DNA of 64,000 nucleotides. Origin: Herbaspirillum sp. SJZ106. GTDB taxonomy: Bacteria; Pseudomonadota; Gammaproteobacteria; Burkholderiales; Burkholderiaceae_D. The stretch spans positions 1 to 64,000 of the forward strand of contig NZ_VFNI01000002.1 in assembly GCF_006715495.1 (NCBI RefSeq), written 5' to 3'. Below the pieces are notes generated by a model. It saw only the letters and a program-made list of their open reading frames with translations, did not search any database and was not told the origin of the DNA. Position 1 is the first letter of the stretch. Every line of letters begins with the position of its first letter. Position numbers and translations under genes: made by a program. Positions 19,791-28,891 of this stretch are shown here, one piece after another.

Positions 19791-21044
19791 TTACATCTTC
19801 TGCTTGCCTTCGTTGCCCGGGATATACGGGCTCCACGGTTGCGCCCGGATCGTGCCCTTGGTCTTGTTGACCACGTTGAACTGGCCATCGGCCTTGATCT
19901 CGCCGATCATCACCGGCTTGTGCAGGTGGTGGTTGGTCTTGTCCATTTCCAGCGTGTAGCCGGACGGCGCCTTGAAGGTCTGGCCACCCATGGCCGCGAT
20001 CACCTTGTCGGTGTCGGTCGACTTGGCCTTTTCCACCGCCTGCTTCCACATGTAGATGCCGACGTAGGTCGCTTCCATCGGATCGTTGGTCACCACGGTG
20101 TCGGCGTTGGGCAGGCCCTTGGCCTTGGCATAGGCTTTCCACTTCTTGATGAAGGCGGCGTTGACCGGGTTCTTCACCGATTCGAAGTAGTTCCAGGCCG
20201 CCAGGTGGCCCACCAGCGGCTTGGTGTCGACGCCGCGCAGTTCCTCTTCACCCACCGAGAACGCCACCACCGGCACGTCGGTCGCCTTCAGGCCGGCGTT
20301 GCCCAGCTCCTTGTAGAACGGCACGTTGGAGTCGCCGTTGATGGTGGAGATCACCGCGGTCTTGCCGCCGGCCGCGAACTTCTTGATGTTGGCGACGATG
20401 GTCTGGTAATCGGAGTGGCCGAACGGGGTGTAGACCTCGTCGATGTCGGAATCCTTCACGCCCTTGCTGTGCAGGAAGGCGCGCAGGATCTTGTTGGTGG
20501 TGCGCGGGTAGACATAGTCGGTGCCCAGCAGCACGAAGCGCTTGGCACCGCCGCCTTCTTTCGACATCAGGTATTCGGTGGCCGGGATCGCCTGCTGGTT
20601 CGGCGCCGCGCCGGTGTAGAACACGTTCTTCTCCAACTCTTCGCCTTCATACTGCACCGGGTAGAACAGCAGGCTGTTCAATTCCTTGAACACCGGCAGC
20701 ACCGACTTGCGCGACACCGAGGTCCAGCAGCCGAACACCACCGAGACCTTGTCCTGCGAAATCAGCTGGCGCGCCTTTTCGGCGAACAGCGGCCAGTTGG
20801 ATGCCGGGTCGACCACCACCGGTTCCAGCTTCTTGCCCATCACGCCGCCGGCGGCGTTGATTTCATCGATGGTCATCAGCGCCACGTCCTTCAACGAGGT
20901 TTCCGAGATCGCCATGGTGCCGGAGAGGGAATGCAGGATGCCGACCTTGATGGTGTCCGCAGCGAAGGCGGACGGAAGCCAGGACGATGCGGCCAGTGCG
21001 AATGCGCCAAGTGCAGTTGCTTTCAGTACGGTACGACGTGACAT
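19791..21044 (-). CDS. urtA: urea ABC transporter substrate-binding protein UrtA
   Basis: Periplasmic urea-binding protein of 417 residues, the first gene of the urt-ure locus. The leader has a twin-arginine motif (SRRTVLKATA, 2-11) and ends in SAFAA near residue 29, so Tat export is likely. The body is a LivJ-type binding protein with the UrtA hallmarks KVGILHSLSGTMAISE and VYPRTTNKILRAFL. A 239-base gap with a large hairpin separates it from urtB, which could allow excess UrtA synthesis. A candidate sigma-54 promoter lies about 60 bases upstream. Confidence 0.96.
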   Translation of the reverse strand: MSRRTVLKATALGAFALAASSWLPSAFAADTIKVGILHSLSGTMAISETSLKDVALMTIDEINAAGGVMGKKLEPVVVDPASNWPLFAEKARQLISQDKVSVVFGCWTSVSRKSVLPVFKELNSLLFYPVQYEGEELEKNVFYTGAAPNQQAIPATEYLMSKEGGGAKRFVLLGTDYVYPRTTNKILRAFLHSKGVKDSDIDEVYTPFGHSDYQTIVANIKKFAAGGKTAVISTINGDSNVPFYKELGNAGLKATDVPVVAFSVGEEELRGVDTKPLVGHLAAWNYFESVKNPVNAAFIKKWKAYAKAKGLPNADTVVTNDPMEATYVGIYMWKQAVEKAKSTDTDKVIAAMGGQTFKAPSGYTLEMDKTNHHLHKPVMIGEIKADGQFNVVNKTKGTIRAQPWSPYIPGNEGKQKM

Positions 21045-21100
21045 GGTTGCTCCCTCAGAGAATAGAGTTGGAAGAGTTTTTCTGACTGCCTTGTCGCTTT

Positions 21101-21117
21101 AGCAGAATGCGTGCCAA
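21101..21117 (-). promoter_or_regulatory. candidate sigma-54 (RpoN) promoter of urt-ure
   Basis: Read on the minus strand the bases are TTGGCACGCATTCTGCT, against the -24/-12 consensus TGGCACG-N4-TTGC(A/T). The GG and GC dinucleotides have the required spacing. Transcription would start near 21090, about 45 bases before the urtA ATG. RpoN/NtrC control of urea uptake is well established in other bacteria; here it is inferred from the match. Confidence 0.7.
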
Positions 21118-21173
21118 TGATGGGGCGCGGGTGGCCGCATGCATCAAAGCGGGGCGGGGGAGGGCGAGGGAGG

Positions 21174-21207
21174 GGCAACAATGTTGCCAATGGGCGTAAA
21201 TTTACGC
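21174..21207. promoter_or_regulatory. two adjacent palindromes upstream of urtA
   Basis: GGCAACAATGTTGCC (21174-21188, 7-bp arms around one base) and the perfect 14-base palindrome GCGTAAATTTACGC (21194-21207) stand side by side, 60-100 bases upstream of the candidate sigma-54 promoter. A GCACCA half-site follows at 21206-21211. This is where enhancer-binding proteins act. Which protein binds is unknown. Confidence 0.5.
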
Positions 21208-21348
21208 ACCAAATATGGGAAGTTTTGTCGGCAAGGCCAGGATCCGGCCAGCGCTTTCACCAAGCTGGCGCTGACGCGTGCGCGAAGTTGGGGCGCGCGG
21301 CGGGCCGGCATGGCCATTGTCATGCCGGCGAGGCGGGAGTGAGGCGGT

Positions 21349-22176
21349 TCAGCGCAGCAGTACGTGCCGCATGAACTGGCGGATCGGGAACTCGATCATG
21401 TTCTGCACCATGACGGGCAGCTCCAGCGGCCGCATGATCATCTTGATCGTAGTTTCCGGCTTGAGGTTGATGCGCACCGTGCGGCTCATCCGCGATGCCA
21501 GCTCCTTCAGGCGCGCCGGGTCGGCCGCCAGGTCCGGGCGGTGCGCTTTCACCACATGGCGGATGGCGCAGTCGGCGTCTTCGTTCTTCAGTTCCAGCGT
21601 GCGCCGGCCGAGCGTGCCGAGCACGCGCGAACGGCCGATCTTCTCCAGGCGGCGGTAGCGCCGGAAGTATTGGTAGAAGTGCTTGTAATGGTTCACCTCA
21701 TCGTTGGCGATGAGCCCGGCCAGTTGTTTCAGTACCGGCTCATCGGTAGCGCGCGCCAGCGCCCGGTAGTAAGTCGCGGTGCCGGTCTCGACCACGCAAC
21801 GGGCGGCCAGCTCCTGGGCGCGGGTGGATTCCAGCAGTTCCACCTTGCAATATTGCGAATACTCATCAAGGAAGCTCGCGTAGGCGCGTTCCCATGCGAA
21901 CTCCGGCCATACATATGCGACATAGGCGCGCAACGCGGCCCCGTGCTGCAGTTCCTCGCGCTCCCATTGTTCGCGCAGCCAGCTTTCCACCTCATCGTCG
22001 CCGCGGTAATACTCGACCAGGTTGTGGGTATAGAGGTCGGAGCCGCTTTCGACGAAGGAAGCGCAGGCCACGAGGTAGAACAGATTCTCATCCTTGCGGG
22101 CACGCGCGGTGTCGATGCGTGCGAAATCGATATCCTCGATGGTCCAGTGCGTTTTTGCTTCACGGCGTATGGTCAT
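21349..22176 (-). CDS. ferritin-like di-iron protein of unknown function
   Basis: A 275-residue helical protein. The spacing of acidic and histidine residues fits a carboxylate-bridged di-iron site: Glu43 (FVESGSD), Glu75-x-x-His78 (EELQHG), Glu130 (VVETGT) and Glu160-x-x-His163 (NDEVNHYKHF). Two ExxH pairs with single Glu residues before them are the pattern of ferritin-like oxidases and acyl-ACP desaturases. No signal peptide or membrane segment is seen, so it is cytoplasmic. The last 60 residues (basic, KAHRPDL onwards) lie outside the four-helix core. It stands alone on the minus strand, divergent from a drug exporter gene. The substrate cannot be read from the sequence; an oxidase, a desaturase-like enzyme or a metal-storage role are all possible. 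Confidence 0.8.
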   Translation of the reverse strand: MTIRREAKTHWTIEDIDFARIDTARARKDENLFYLVACASFVESGSDLYTHNLVEYYRGDDEVESWLREQWEREELQHGAALRAYVAYVWPEFAWERAYASFLDEYSQYCKVELLESTRAQELAARCVVETGTATYYRALARATDEPVLKQLAGLIANDEVNHYKHFYQYFRRYRRLEKIGRSRVLGTLGRRTLELKNEDADCAIRHVVKAHRPDLAADPARLKELASRMSRTVRINLKPETTIKMIMRPLELPVMVQNMIEFPIRQFMRHVLLR

Positions 22177-22350
22177 TTGCTTGTCCTCGGCGTGGTTGGC
22201 ATCAAGGTATGATGCAGCACGGTATCTTTGGTTCAGGCAATGGCCGTCGCCTTGCGTTTCTTTGCATGTCGGCGCGTATTTGGGCCAGTTGTCAGGCCTG
22301 TGTCAGCGCACGTCCGGTTTCCCTTGCCTGAAGGAAAATGGCTGAGGACT

Positions 22351-22356
22351 TATAAT
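22351..22356 (+). promoter_or_regulatory. candidate -10 element of the Bcr/CflA gene
   Basis: A perfect TATAAT stands 48 bases before the exporter start codon. No good -35 hexamer is found at the normal distance (TTGCCT lies 21 bases upstream, TGAAGG 16), so the assignment is tentative. Confidence 0.35.
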
Positions 22357-22404
22357 GACCGACTCACTTCACCGGCCGTCCGCAGGCCGTCCTACCGATT
22401 TCCC

Positions 22405-23646
22405 ATGAGCATCAAAGAAACCTCGCAAGACACATCGCTCTCAACGGGCAAATTTCCCCCATGGCTGGCGGTGCTCGCGGCCCTCACCGCGATGGGCGCG
22501 CTGGCCATCGACATGTACTTGCCCAGTTTCACCGCCATTGCGCAAGACCTCAACGTCGGCACCAACCTGGTCCAGCTCACGCTGGCCACGTTCCTGGTCG
22601 GCCTGGCGCTGGGCCAGATGTTCTACGGCCCGCTGTCCGACCGCTTCGGCCGCAAGCCGCCGCTGTTCTTCGGCATCACGCTGTATTTCATCTGCTCGCT
22701 GCTGTGCATCTTCGCCCAAAACATCGAGACGCTGATCGTGCTGCGCTTCTTCCAGGGCCTGGGCGGCAGCGCCGGCATGGTGATCCCGCGCGCGATGGTG
22801 CGCGACCGCATGGGCGCCGAAGGTTCGGCCAAGGCCTTCTCGATGCTGATGCTGGTGTTCGGCCTGGCGCCCATCCTGGCGCCGTTCATCGGCGGCATCA
22901 TGCTGGTGATGGCGAGCTGGCGCGGCATCTTCGTGGTGCTGACCATCTTCGGCCTGCTGTGCCTGGTCGGCACCCGCAAGTACCTGACCGAGACCGTCGA
23001 CGTGCATCAGGCCGAGCCCTTGCACCTGGGGCGCACGCTGCGCCAGTACTGGGGGCTGCTGCGCCACAAGCAGTTCATGGCCTATGTGCTGTGCGGCGGC
23101 CTGGTGCAGGCCGGCATGTTCGCCTACATCGCCGGCGGCCCGTTCGTGATCATCGAGCTGCATGGCATCAAGCCGCAGTACTTCGGCTTCGTCTTCGCTT
23201 CCAACGCCATCGGCCTGATCGCCGCCTCGCAGGTCAATGCGCGGCTGGTGATGAAGCGTTCGGCCGAGCGCGTGCTGGGCCGCGTGCTGTGGCTGCCGGC
23301 CGGCCTGTCGCTGTTCGTGGCGCTGATGGTGGCGGCCGGCCAGGAAAGCCTGCCGCTGCTGCTGGTCGGCTTCTTCGGCTTTCTTACCTCCTACGGTTTC
23401 ACCGGCCCCAACGCCACGGCCGTCGCCTTGAAGCACCAGGGCCGCCAGGCCGGCACCGCGGCGGCATTGATGGGGACGCTGCAATTCGGCATGGGCGTGC
23501 TGTCGGGCGTGGCGATGAGCTTGTGGCACGACGGCACGGCCCTGCCGCTGGTGACGGTGATGGCAGTATGCGGCATATCGGCGTTCCTGCTGTATCACCT
23601 GGTGGCCAAGCATGAGACTGCGGCGCCGGCGGTGGCGCCGCGATGA
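22405..23646 (+). CDS. Bcr/CflA-family multidrug efflux MFS transporter
   Basis: Inner-membrane drug:proton antiporter of 413 residues with about twelve hydrophobic helices. The first helix, LAALTAMGALAIDMYLPSF, contains the DMYLP motif diagnostic of the Bcr/CflA group. The loop between helices 2 and 3, GPLSDRFGRKPPL, is the MFS signature A motif. Family members export bicyclomycin, chloramphenicol or similar compounds, but the actual substrate is unknown. The start at 22405 (MSIKETSQ) gives the usual short N-terminus; the longer frame upstream runs through the promoter. A strong terminator follows. Confidence 0.92.
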   Translation: MSIKETSQDTSLSTGKFPPWLAVLAALTAMGALAIDMYLPSFTAIAQDLNVGTNLVQLTLATFLVGLALGQMFYGPLSDRFGRKPPLFFGITLYFICSLLCIFAQNIETLIVLRFFQGLGGSAGMVIPRAMVRDRMGAEGSAKAFSMLMLVFGLAPILAPFIGGIMLVMASWRGIFVVLTIFGLLCLVGTRKYLTETVDVHQAEPLHLGRTLRQYWGLLRHKQFMAYVLCGGLVQAGMFAYIAGGPFVIIELHGIKPQYFGFVFASNAIGLIAASQVNARLVMKRSAERVLGRVLWLPAGLSLFVALMVAAGQESLPLLLVGFFGFLTSYGFTGPNATAVALKHQGRQAGTAAALMGTLQFGMGVLSGVAMSLWHDGTALPLVTVMAVCGISAFLLYHLVAKHETAAPAVAPR

Positions 23647-23676
23647 CCTGAACCGATCCGGGGTTGAAGGGGTGAG

Positions 23677-23705
23677 CGCCGCTGGTGACAGCGGCGTTTT
23701 CTTTT
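23677..23705 (+). terminator. intrinsic terminator after the Bcr/CflA gene
   Basis: A 7-bp stem CGCCGCT/AGCGGCG with a 6-base loop is followed by TTTTCTTTT. It lies 30 bases after the stop codon. Confidence 0.85.
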
Positions 23706-24087
23706 GCGGGCGGCGGATACGCGCCGCGCCCGCGGCATTCCCAACTTGGCGCACGCCCTCCCCGGCGCGCACATTCTTGGCGCTGGATGGCCGGCATCCG
23801 CCGCATCGTTCCCCGCATTTTCCCGCGCCATGGTTCGCCGGCGTTTGGCTCGCTAATTGCTGATCCTGTTGTCGCGGTCTGACCAGTCAGGCCGGGCGTG
23901 GCGCACGAGGAGGATTGCGAAGTGGTGGCGCTGCGCGGGCGCATCGAGGTGCGCCTGCCGGCATCCGCGGCGGCGGATTGACCGGCGGCCAGCCGAAAAG
24001 GGCGAATCCTGCAATAATGTCGCCTCTCATCGGGCAGCTACGCCAACCATAACAAGGCCCGGTTTTTTTCCGATTTCCTGCGCCGCA
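23706..24087. other. gene-free spacer before rarD
   Basis: About 380 bases with no supported gene. A short in-frame stretch near 23915-23981 reads like the C-terminal end of a protein, but it is only about 30 codons long with no start region, so it is not called. The promoter of rarD must lie here, but I see no clear hexamers. Confidence 0.4.
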
Positions 24088-24960
24088 ATGCTCTACGCCA
24101 TCTCCAGTTTCCTGCTGTGGGGACTGTTCCCGCTTTACTTCAAGATGCTCAAGGAGATTCCCTCCTTCGATATCGTCATCCATCGCCTGTTCTGGTCCTT
24201 CATATTCCTCACCGGGGTGCTGCTGTGGCGGCGCCAGTGGGCGTGGCTCAAGCGGGCCGCGCAACAACCGCGCGTGCTGCTCGGTTTCCTGTTGTCGGCG
24301 CTGCTGTTGTCGGGCAACTGGACCTTGTATGTGTGGGCGGTCAACGCCGGGCGCATCGTCGACACCAGCCTGGGCTACTTCATGAGCCCGCTGGTGAGCG
24401 TCTTGCTGGGCTACCTGCTCCTGAAGGAACGCATGCGGCCGCTGCAGTGGCTGGCAGTGGTCCTGGCGCTGGGGGTGGTACTGTGGCTGACCATCGCCAA
24501 CGGCAGCCTGCCCTGGATCGGCCTGATCATCGCCGCCACCTTCGGGCTCTATGGCCTGCTGCGCAAGACCGCGCCGTTGGGCGCGCTGGAAGGCTTGTCG
24601 CTGGAGACGCTGATGATGCTGCCGCTGGTGCTGGTTTTTCTGGGCGTCGATACCTGGCGCGGCAGCAACAGTTTTCTCACCGCCTCGCCTGGCGCGCAGC
24701 TACTGCTGGCGCTGTCCGGGCCGGTGACCGCGGTGCCGCTGCTGTTGTTCGCCCAGGCAGCGCGCCGCATTCCATTGTCGTTGTTGGGTTTGTTGCAATA
24801 CATCTCGCCCACCATCCAGTTGCTGACTGGCGTGCTGATCTACGGCGAGTCCTTCGCCGGCGATCGCGCGGTCGGTTTTAGCGTGATCTGGCTGGCGCTC
24901 GCGGTATACTCCGCCGAAGGCTTGTGGCGCTTCTGGCGCACCCGTGCGCAAACCGCCTAG
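24088..24960 (+). CDS. rarD: RarD-type EamA-family permease
   Basis: Membrane protein of 290 residues with about ten hydrophobic helices in two EamA repeats. The start MLYAISSFLLWGLFPLYFKML and the SGNWTLYVWAVNAGRIVDTSLGYF segment (parts given) are characteristic of RarD, linked by name to chloramphenicol sensitivity in Pseudomonas; the transported molecule is not known. I chose the ATG at 24088, which gives the usual RarD length; the longer frame upstream adds 77 residues without family features. It is followed 34 bases later by ettA. Confidence 0.88.
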   Translation: MLYAISSFLLWGLFPLYFKMLKEIPSFDIVIHRLFWSFIFLTGVLLWRRQWAWLKRAAQQPRVLLGFLLSALLLSGNWTLYVWAVNAGRIVDTSLGYFMSPLVSVLLGYLLLKERMRPLQWLAVVLALGVVLWLTIANGSLPWIGLIIAATFGLYGLLRKTAPLGALEGLSLETLMMLPLVLVFLGVDTWRGSNSFLTASPGAQLLLALSGPVTAVPLLLFAQAARRIPLSLLGLLQYISPTIQLLTGVLIYGESFAGDRAVGFSVIWLALAVYSAEGLWRFWRTRAQTA

Positions 24961-24994
24961 CACATCCATCATTTCTTTCTTTGGCATCGTAAAC

Positions 24995-26662
<1,668 letters not shown>

Positions 26663-26686
26663 TTTTTTTGTTTTGCTTTGATGGAG

Positions 26687-26720
26687 ACGCCGCTGATGTT
26701 TAGCGGCGTTTTTGTTTTTT
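26687..26720 (+). terminator. intrinsic terminator after ettA
   Basis: An 8-bp stem ACGCCGCT/AGCGGCGT with a 7-base loop leads directly into a T-rich tract. It begins 25 bases after the ettA stop. Confidence 0.88.
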
Positions 26721-26967
26721 GGGGGTAGTCTGGTCTTGCTGCGTGTTGGTGTACTGGCTTTATGCTTTTCTTTCTCCGGTCGGAGGGGAGCGCCGGGAGA
26801 GGCTGGTCAGAAGCGGACTTCGTGTCCGGCTCGCCTGCGGCTTCGGTGTTGGGGTTCGCGATTTTTCTTCGGTGTCCTTTCTCCAATGTAAAGAGTTGTA
26901 GGAACGCATGACGTCATCGCTGTGCCCCGCTAACATCGTCGAACATAAGAACACCGTGGGAGCGGCG

Positions 26968-27246
26968 ATGAATCAGCGATATGGGATGGCGGCATCGTTG
27001 CTGCTGGCGGCGTGCGCTTCGTCCGGGCCAGTGACGCAGCTGGGCCAGGATACCTACATGCTCACCGCCAGCTCGCGCTGGCATGGCAACGATGGCGTGG
27101 CTATCCAGGGGTTGCAGCAGGCCGATGCCTATTGCAAGAACCTGGGCGGACGCATGCGGGTGGTTGGCAGCGAGCGTTCCGAGGGCGTGGTGTTTTTTTT
27201 GCCGCCCAAGGCGCTGATCACGTTCAAGTGCGACAAGGTTTCCTGA
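26968..27246 (+). CDS. small lipoprotein of unknown function
   Basis: A 92-residue protein. The chosen start gives MNQRYGMAASLLLAACASSG, a short lipoprotein signal with the lipobox LAAC and Cys at about residue 16. The mature part contains the stretch TASSRWHGNDGVAIQGLQQADAYC (part) and a second cysteine pair partner near the end (FKC), so one disulfide is possible. It resembles small exported lipoproteins often found in Burkholderiales; no function is known. The serine after the lipid-bearing cysteine region is compatible with outer-membrane sorting. It stands between the ettA terminator and the BASS transporter gene. Confidence 0.7.
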   Translation: MNQRYGMAASLLLAACASSGPVTQLGQDTYMLTASSRWHGNDGVAIQGLQQADAYCKNLGGRMRVVGSERSEGVVFFLPPKALITFKCDKVS

Positions 27247-27512
27247 GAGTCGACGCCAGGCGCTTACTTCCGGCGCGTTGCGGTTTCGGCAGGCAATCGC
27301 CGGCGCCGGCAGGATTTTCCGCAGGCGGGTAAAATCCCGTCCTTGCGCCCACAAGGCGTGATAACGAGAAGAGGCCGCCGCCGCATCGGGTGCGAGCCGA
27401 ACCTGCCTGTCTGTTGTCCGCGCAACCCGCGATCTTCCTATAACTAAACTAAACGCGCCTCCCATGTCTTTCACGAAAGACGGGGACAGTAATTACTCAT
27501 CCGGATTCCATC

Positions 27513-28427
27513 ATGCTCGCAACCATTACCCGCCTGTTTCCAGTGTGGGCGCTGCTGCTTTCGGCGGCAGCTTATTTCACTCCGCCGACCTTCACGCCGA
27601 TCGGCAAATATGTCACCCAGTTGTTGACCCTGATCATGCTGACCATGGGCGTGACGCTGACGGTCGATGACTTCAAGCGCATCATCAAGCGCCCGGCGCC
27701 GGTGGCCGCCGGCATCGTGCTGCATTACCTGGTCATGCCGCTGGCGGCGTGGATCATCGCCAAGGCGCTGCGCATGCCGCCCGACCTCACCGCCGGCATG
27801 GTGCTGGTGGGCAGCGTCGCTTCCGGCACCGCTTCCAACGTGATGATCTATCTCTCGCGCGGCGATGTCGCGCTGTCGGTCACCATCTCCACGCTGTCGG
27901 CGCTGGTGTCGGTGTTCGCCACGCCGATGCTCACCGAACTGTATGTGGACGCGTCGATCCATTTCGACGCGCATGCGATGCTGATGTCCATCGTGCAGAT
28001 CGTGGTGGTGCCGATCGTGGTCGGCCTGGTGCTCAACATCTTCGCCGGCGGCTTCATCCGCCGTATCGAACCTTACCTGTCGCTGGTGTCGATGGTGGCG
28101 ATCCTGCTGATCATCGCGGCCGTGGTGGCGGGCAGCCAGGCCAGCATTACCTCGGTCGGGCTGGTGGTGCTGGCGGGCGTGATCCTGCATAACGGCCTGG
28201 GTTTGCTGGGCGGTTACTGGGGCGGGCGTTTGCTGGGTTTCGACGAGGCGATCTGCCGTACGCTGGCCATCGAGGTCGGCATGCAGAACTCCGGCCTGGC
28301 GGCGGCGCTGGGCAAGCTGTATTTCACGCCGGTGGCGGCGTTGCCGGGCGCATTGTTCTCGGTCTGGCATAACCTCTCGGGTTCGCTGCTGGCCGGCTAC
28401 TGGCGCGGACGCCCTCCGCGCGACTGA
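27513..28427 (+). CDS. bile acid:sodium symporter (BASS)-family transporter
   Basis: Membrane carrier of 304 residues with about nine to ten hydrophobic helices. [38 protein letters not shown] and [14 protein letters not shown] are the conserved BASS core segments, including the crossover region that binds sodium. Bacterial members carry organic anions; the PanS subgroup takes pantothenate precursors, but the substrate here cannot be told. The gene is preceded by 266 bases of non-coding sequence with a small hairpin (GTCTTT/AAAGAC, near 27466-27481), and a strong terminator follows. Confidence 0.88.
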   Translation: MLATITRLFPVWALLLSAAAYFTPPTFTPIGKYVTQLLTLIMLTMGVTLTVDDFKRIIKRPAPVAAGIVLHYLVMPLAAWIIAKALRMPPDLTAGMVLVGSVASGTASNVMIYLSRGDVALSVTISTLSALVSVFATPMLTELYVDASIHFDAHAMLMSIVQIVVVPIVVGLVLNIFAGGFIRRIEPYLSLVSMVAILLIIAAVVAGSQASITSVGLVVLAGVILHNGLGLLGGYWGGRLLGFDEAICRTLAIEVGMQNSGLAAALGKLYFTPVAALPGALFSVWHNLSGSLLAGYWRGRPPRD

Positions 28428-28493
28428 CGCAGTCGCGATGTGTTGCCGCCCATGCCATGGGCGGAGAAGGGCAAGAACGGGGCTGCGGCTCTC

Positions 28494-28526
28494 ATGCCGT
28501 TCAGTTAAGCGCTGAACGGCATTTTT
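28494..28526 (+). terminator. intrinsic terminator after the BASS transporter
   Basis: An 11-bp perfect stem ATGCCGTTCAG/CTGAACGGCAT with a 7-base loop is followed by TTTTTG-rich sequence. It lies 67 bases beyond the stop. Confidence 0.88.
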
Positions 28527-28543
28527 GTTTGTGCAGCCCAGAC

Positions 28544-28662
28544 CCCGTTCGCCCTGAGTAGCTGCGCAGCAGCGTATCGAAGGGCAGGCAAGATCGGTAA
28601 GGTTGGCACGCTGATACGCTGGCTTCGATACGGCCCTGGCGGGCCTACTCAGCCCGAACGGG
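28544..28662. repeat. inverted pair of the 40-base palindromic repeat (copy 2)
   Basis: Arm A (28544-28583) and arm B (28623-28662, inverted) share CCCGTTCG-n2-CTGAGTAG at one end and CGTATCGAAG at the other; the middle differs. A 39-base spacer separates them. The arms match those of the urtA-urtB spacer in length, ends and inverted arrangement, so both belong to one dispersed family. This copy lies just after the BASS terminator, in a 464-base stretch (28428-28891) that holds no gene besides the terminator and this repeat. Confidence 0.85.
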
Positions 28663-28891
28663 ATAGGAGGGATGAGTGCTTCAGAATTAGCTTTAACGGA
28701 ACGGTATTAGGGCTGCGGCTCCGTTTTTGTTTTCGGAAAGCAATATTATTTCGATCCACTTCGATATTTCCAAAATATTTTCCCTGGGCGTATTCTTGCC
28801 GTTACCCAGCAGCTACCTTTCTTGCTTTTTCAAGTCGGCCGCCAGCCTTGCGAACTGCCAGGCGCGCTGCCGGCAGGGTTTGGAGATGTGC

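Noticed and set aside
17935-20142. A 735-codon frame extending urtB into urtA
   Set aside because: The added N-terminus is an out-of-frame reading of urtA and the spacer. UrtB with a signal peptide starts at 19551.
22324-22356. TTGCCT and TATAAT as a full sigma-70 promoter
   Set aside because: The spacing of 21 bases is too long for a normal promoter; only the -10 element is retained as a candidate.
23914-23981. A protein-like C-terminal end (about 30 codons) before rarD
   Set aside because: It is too short, has a stop just upstream and no start region. It may be a relic but cannot be supported.
27247-27512. Possible riboswitch in the leader of the BASS transporter
   Set aside because: I looked for the conserved cores of known classes and found none, only a 6-bp hairpin near 27470.
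28695-28726. Loose inverted repeat AACGGA...TCCGTT followed by T residues
   Set aside because: The loop is over 20 bases and no gene ends nearby on the plus strand, so a terminator is unlikely.
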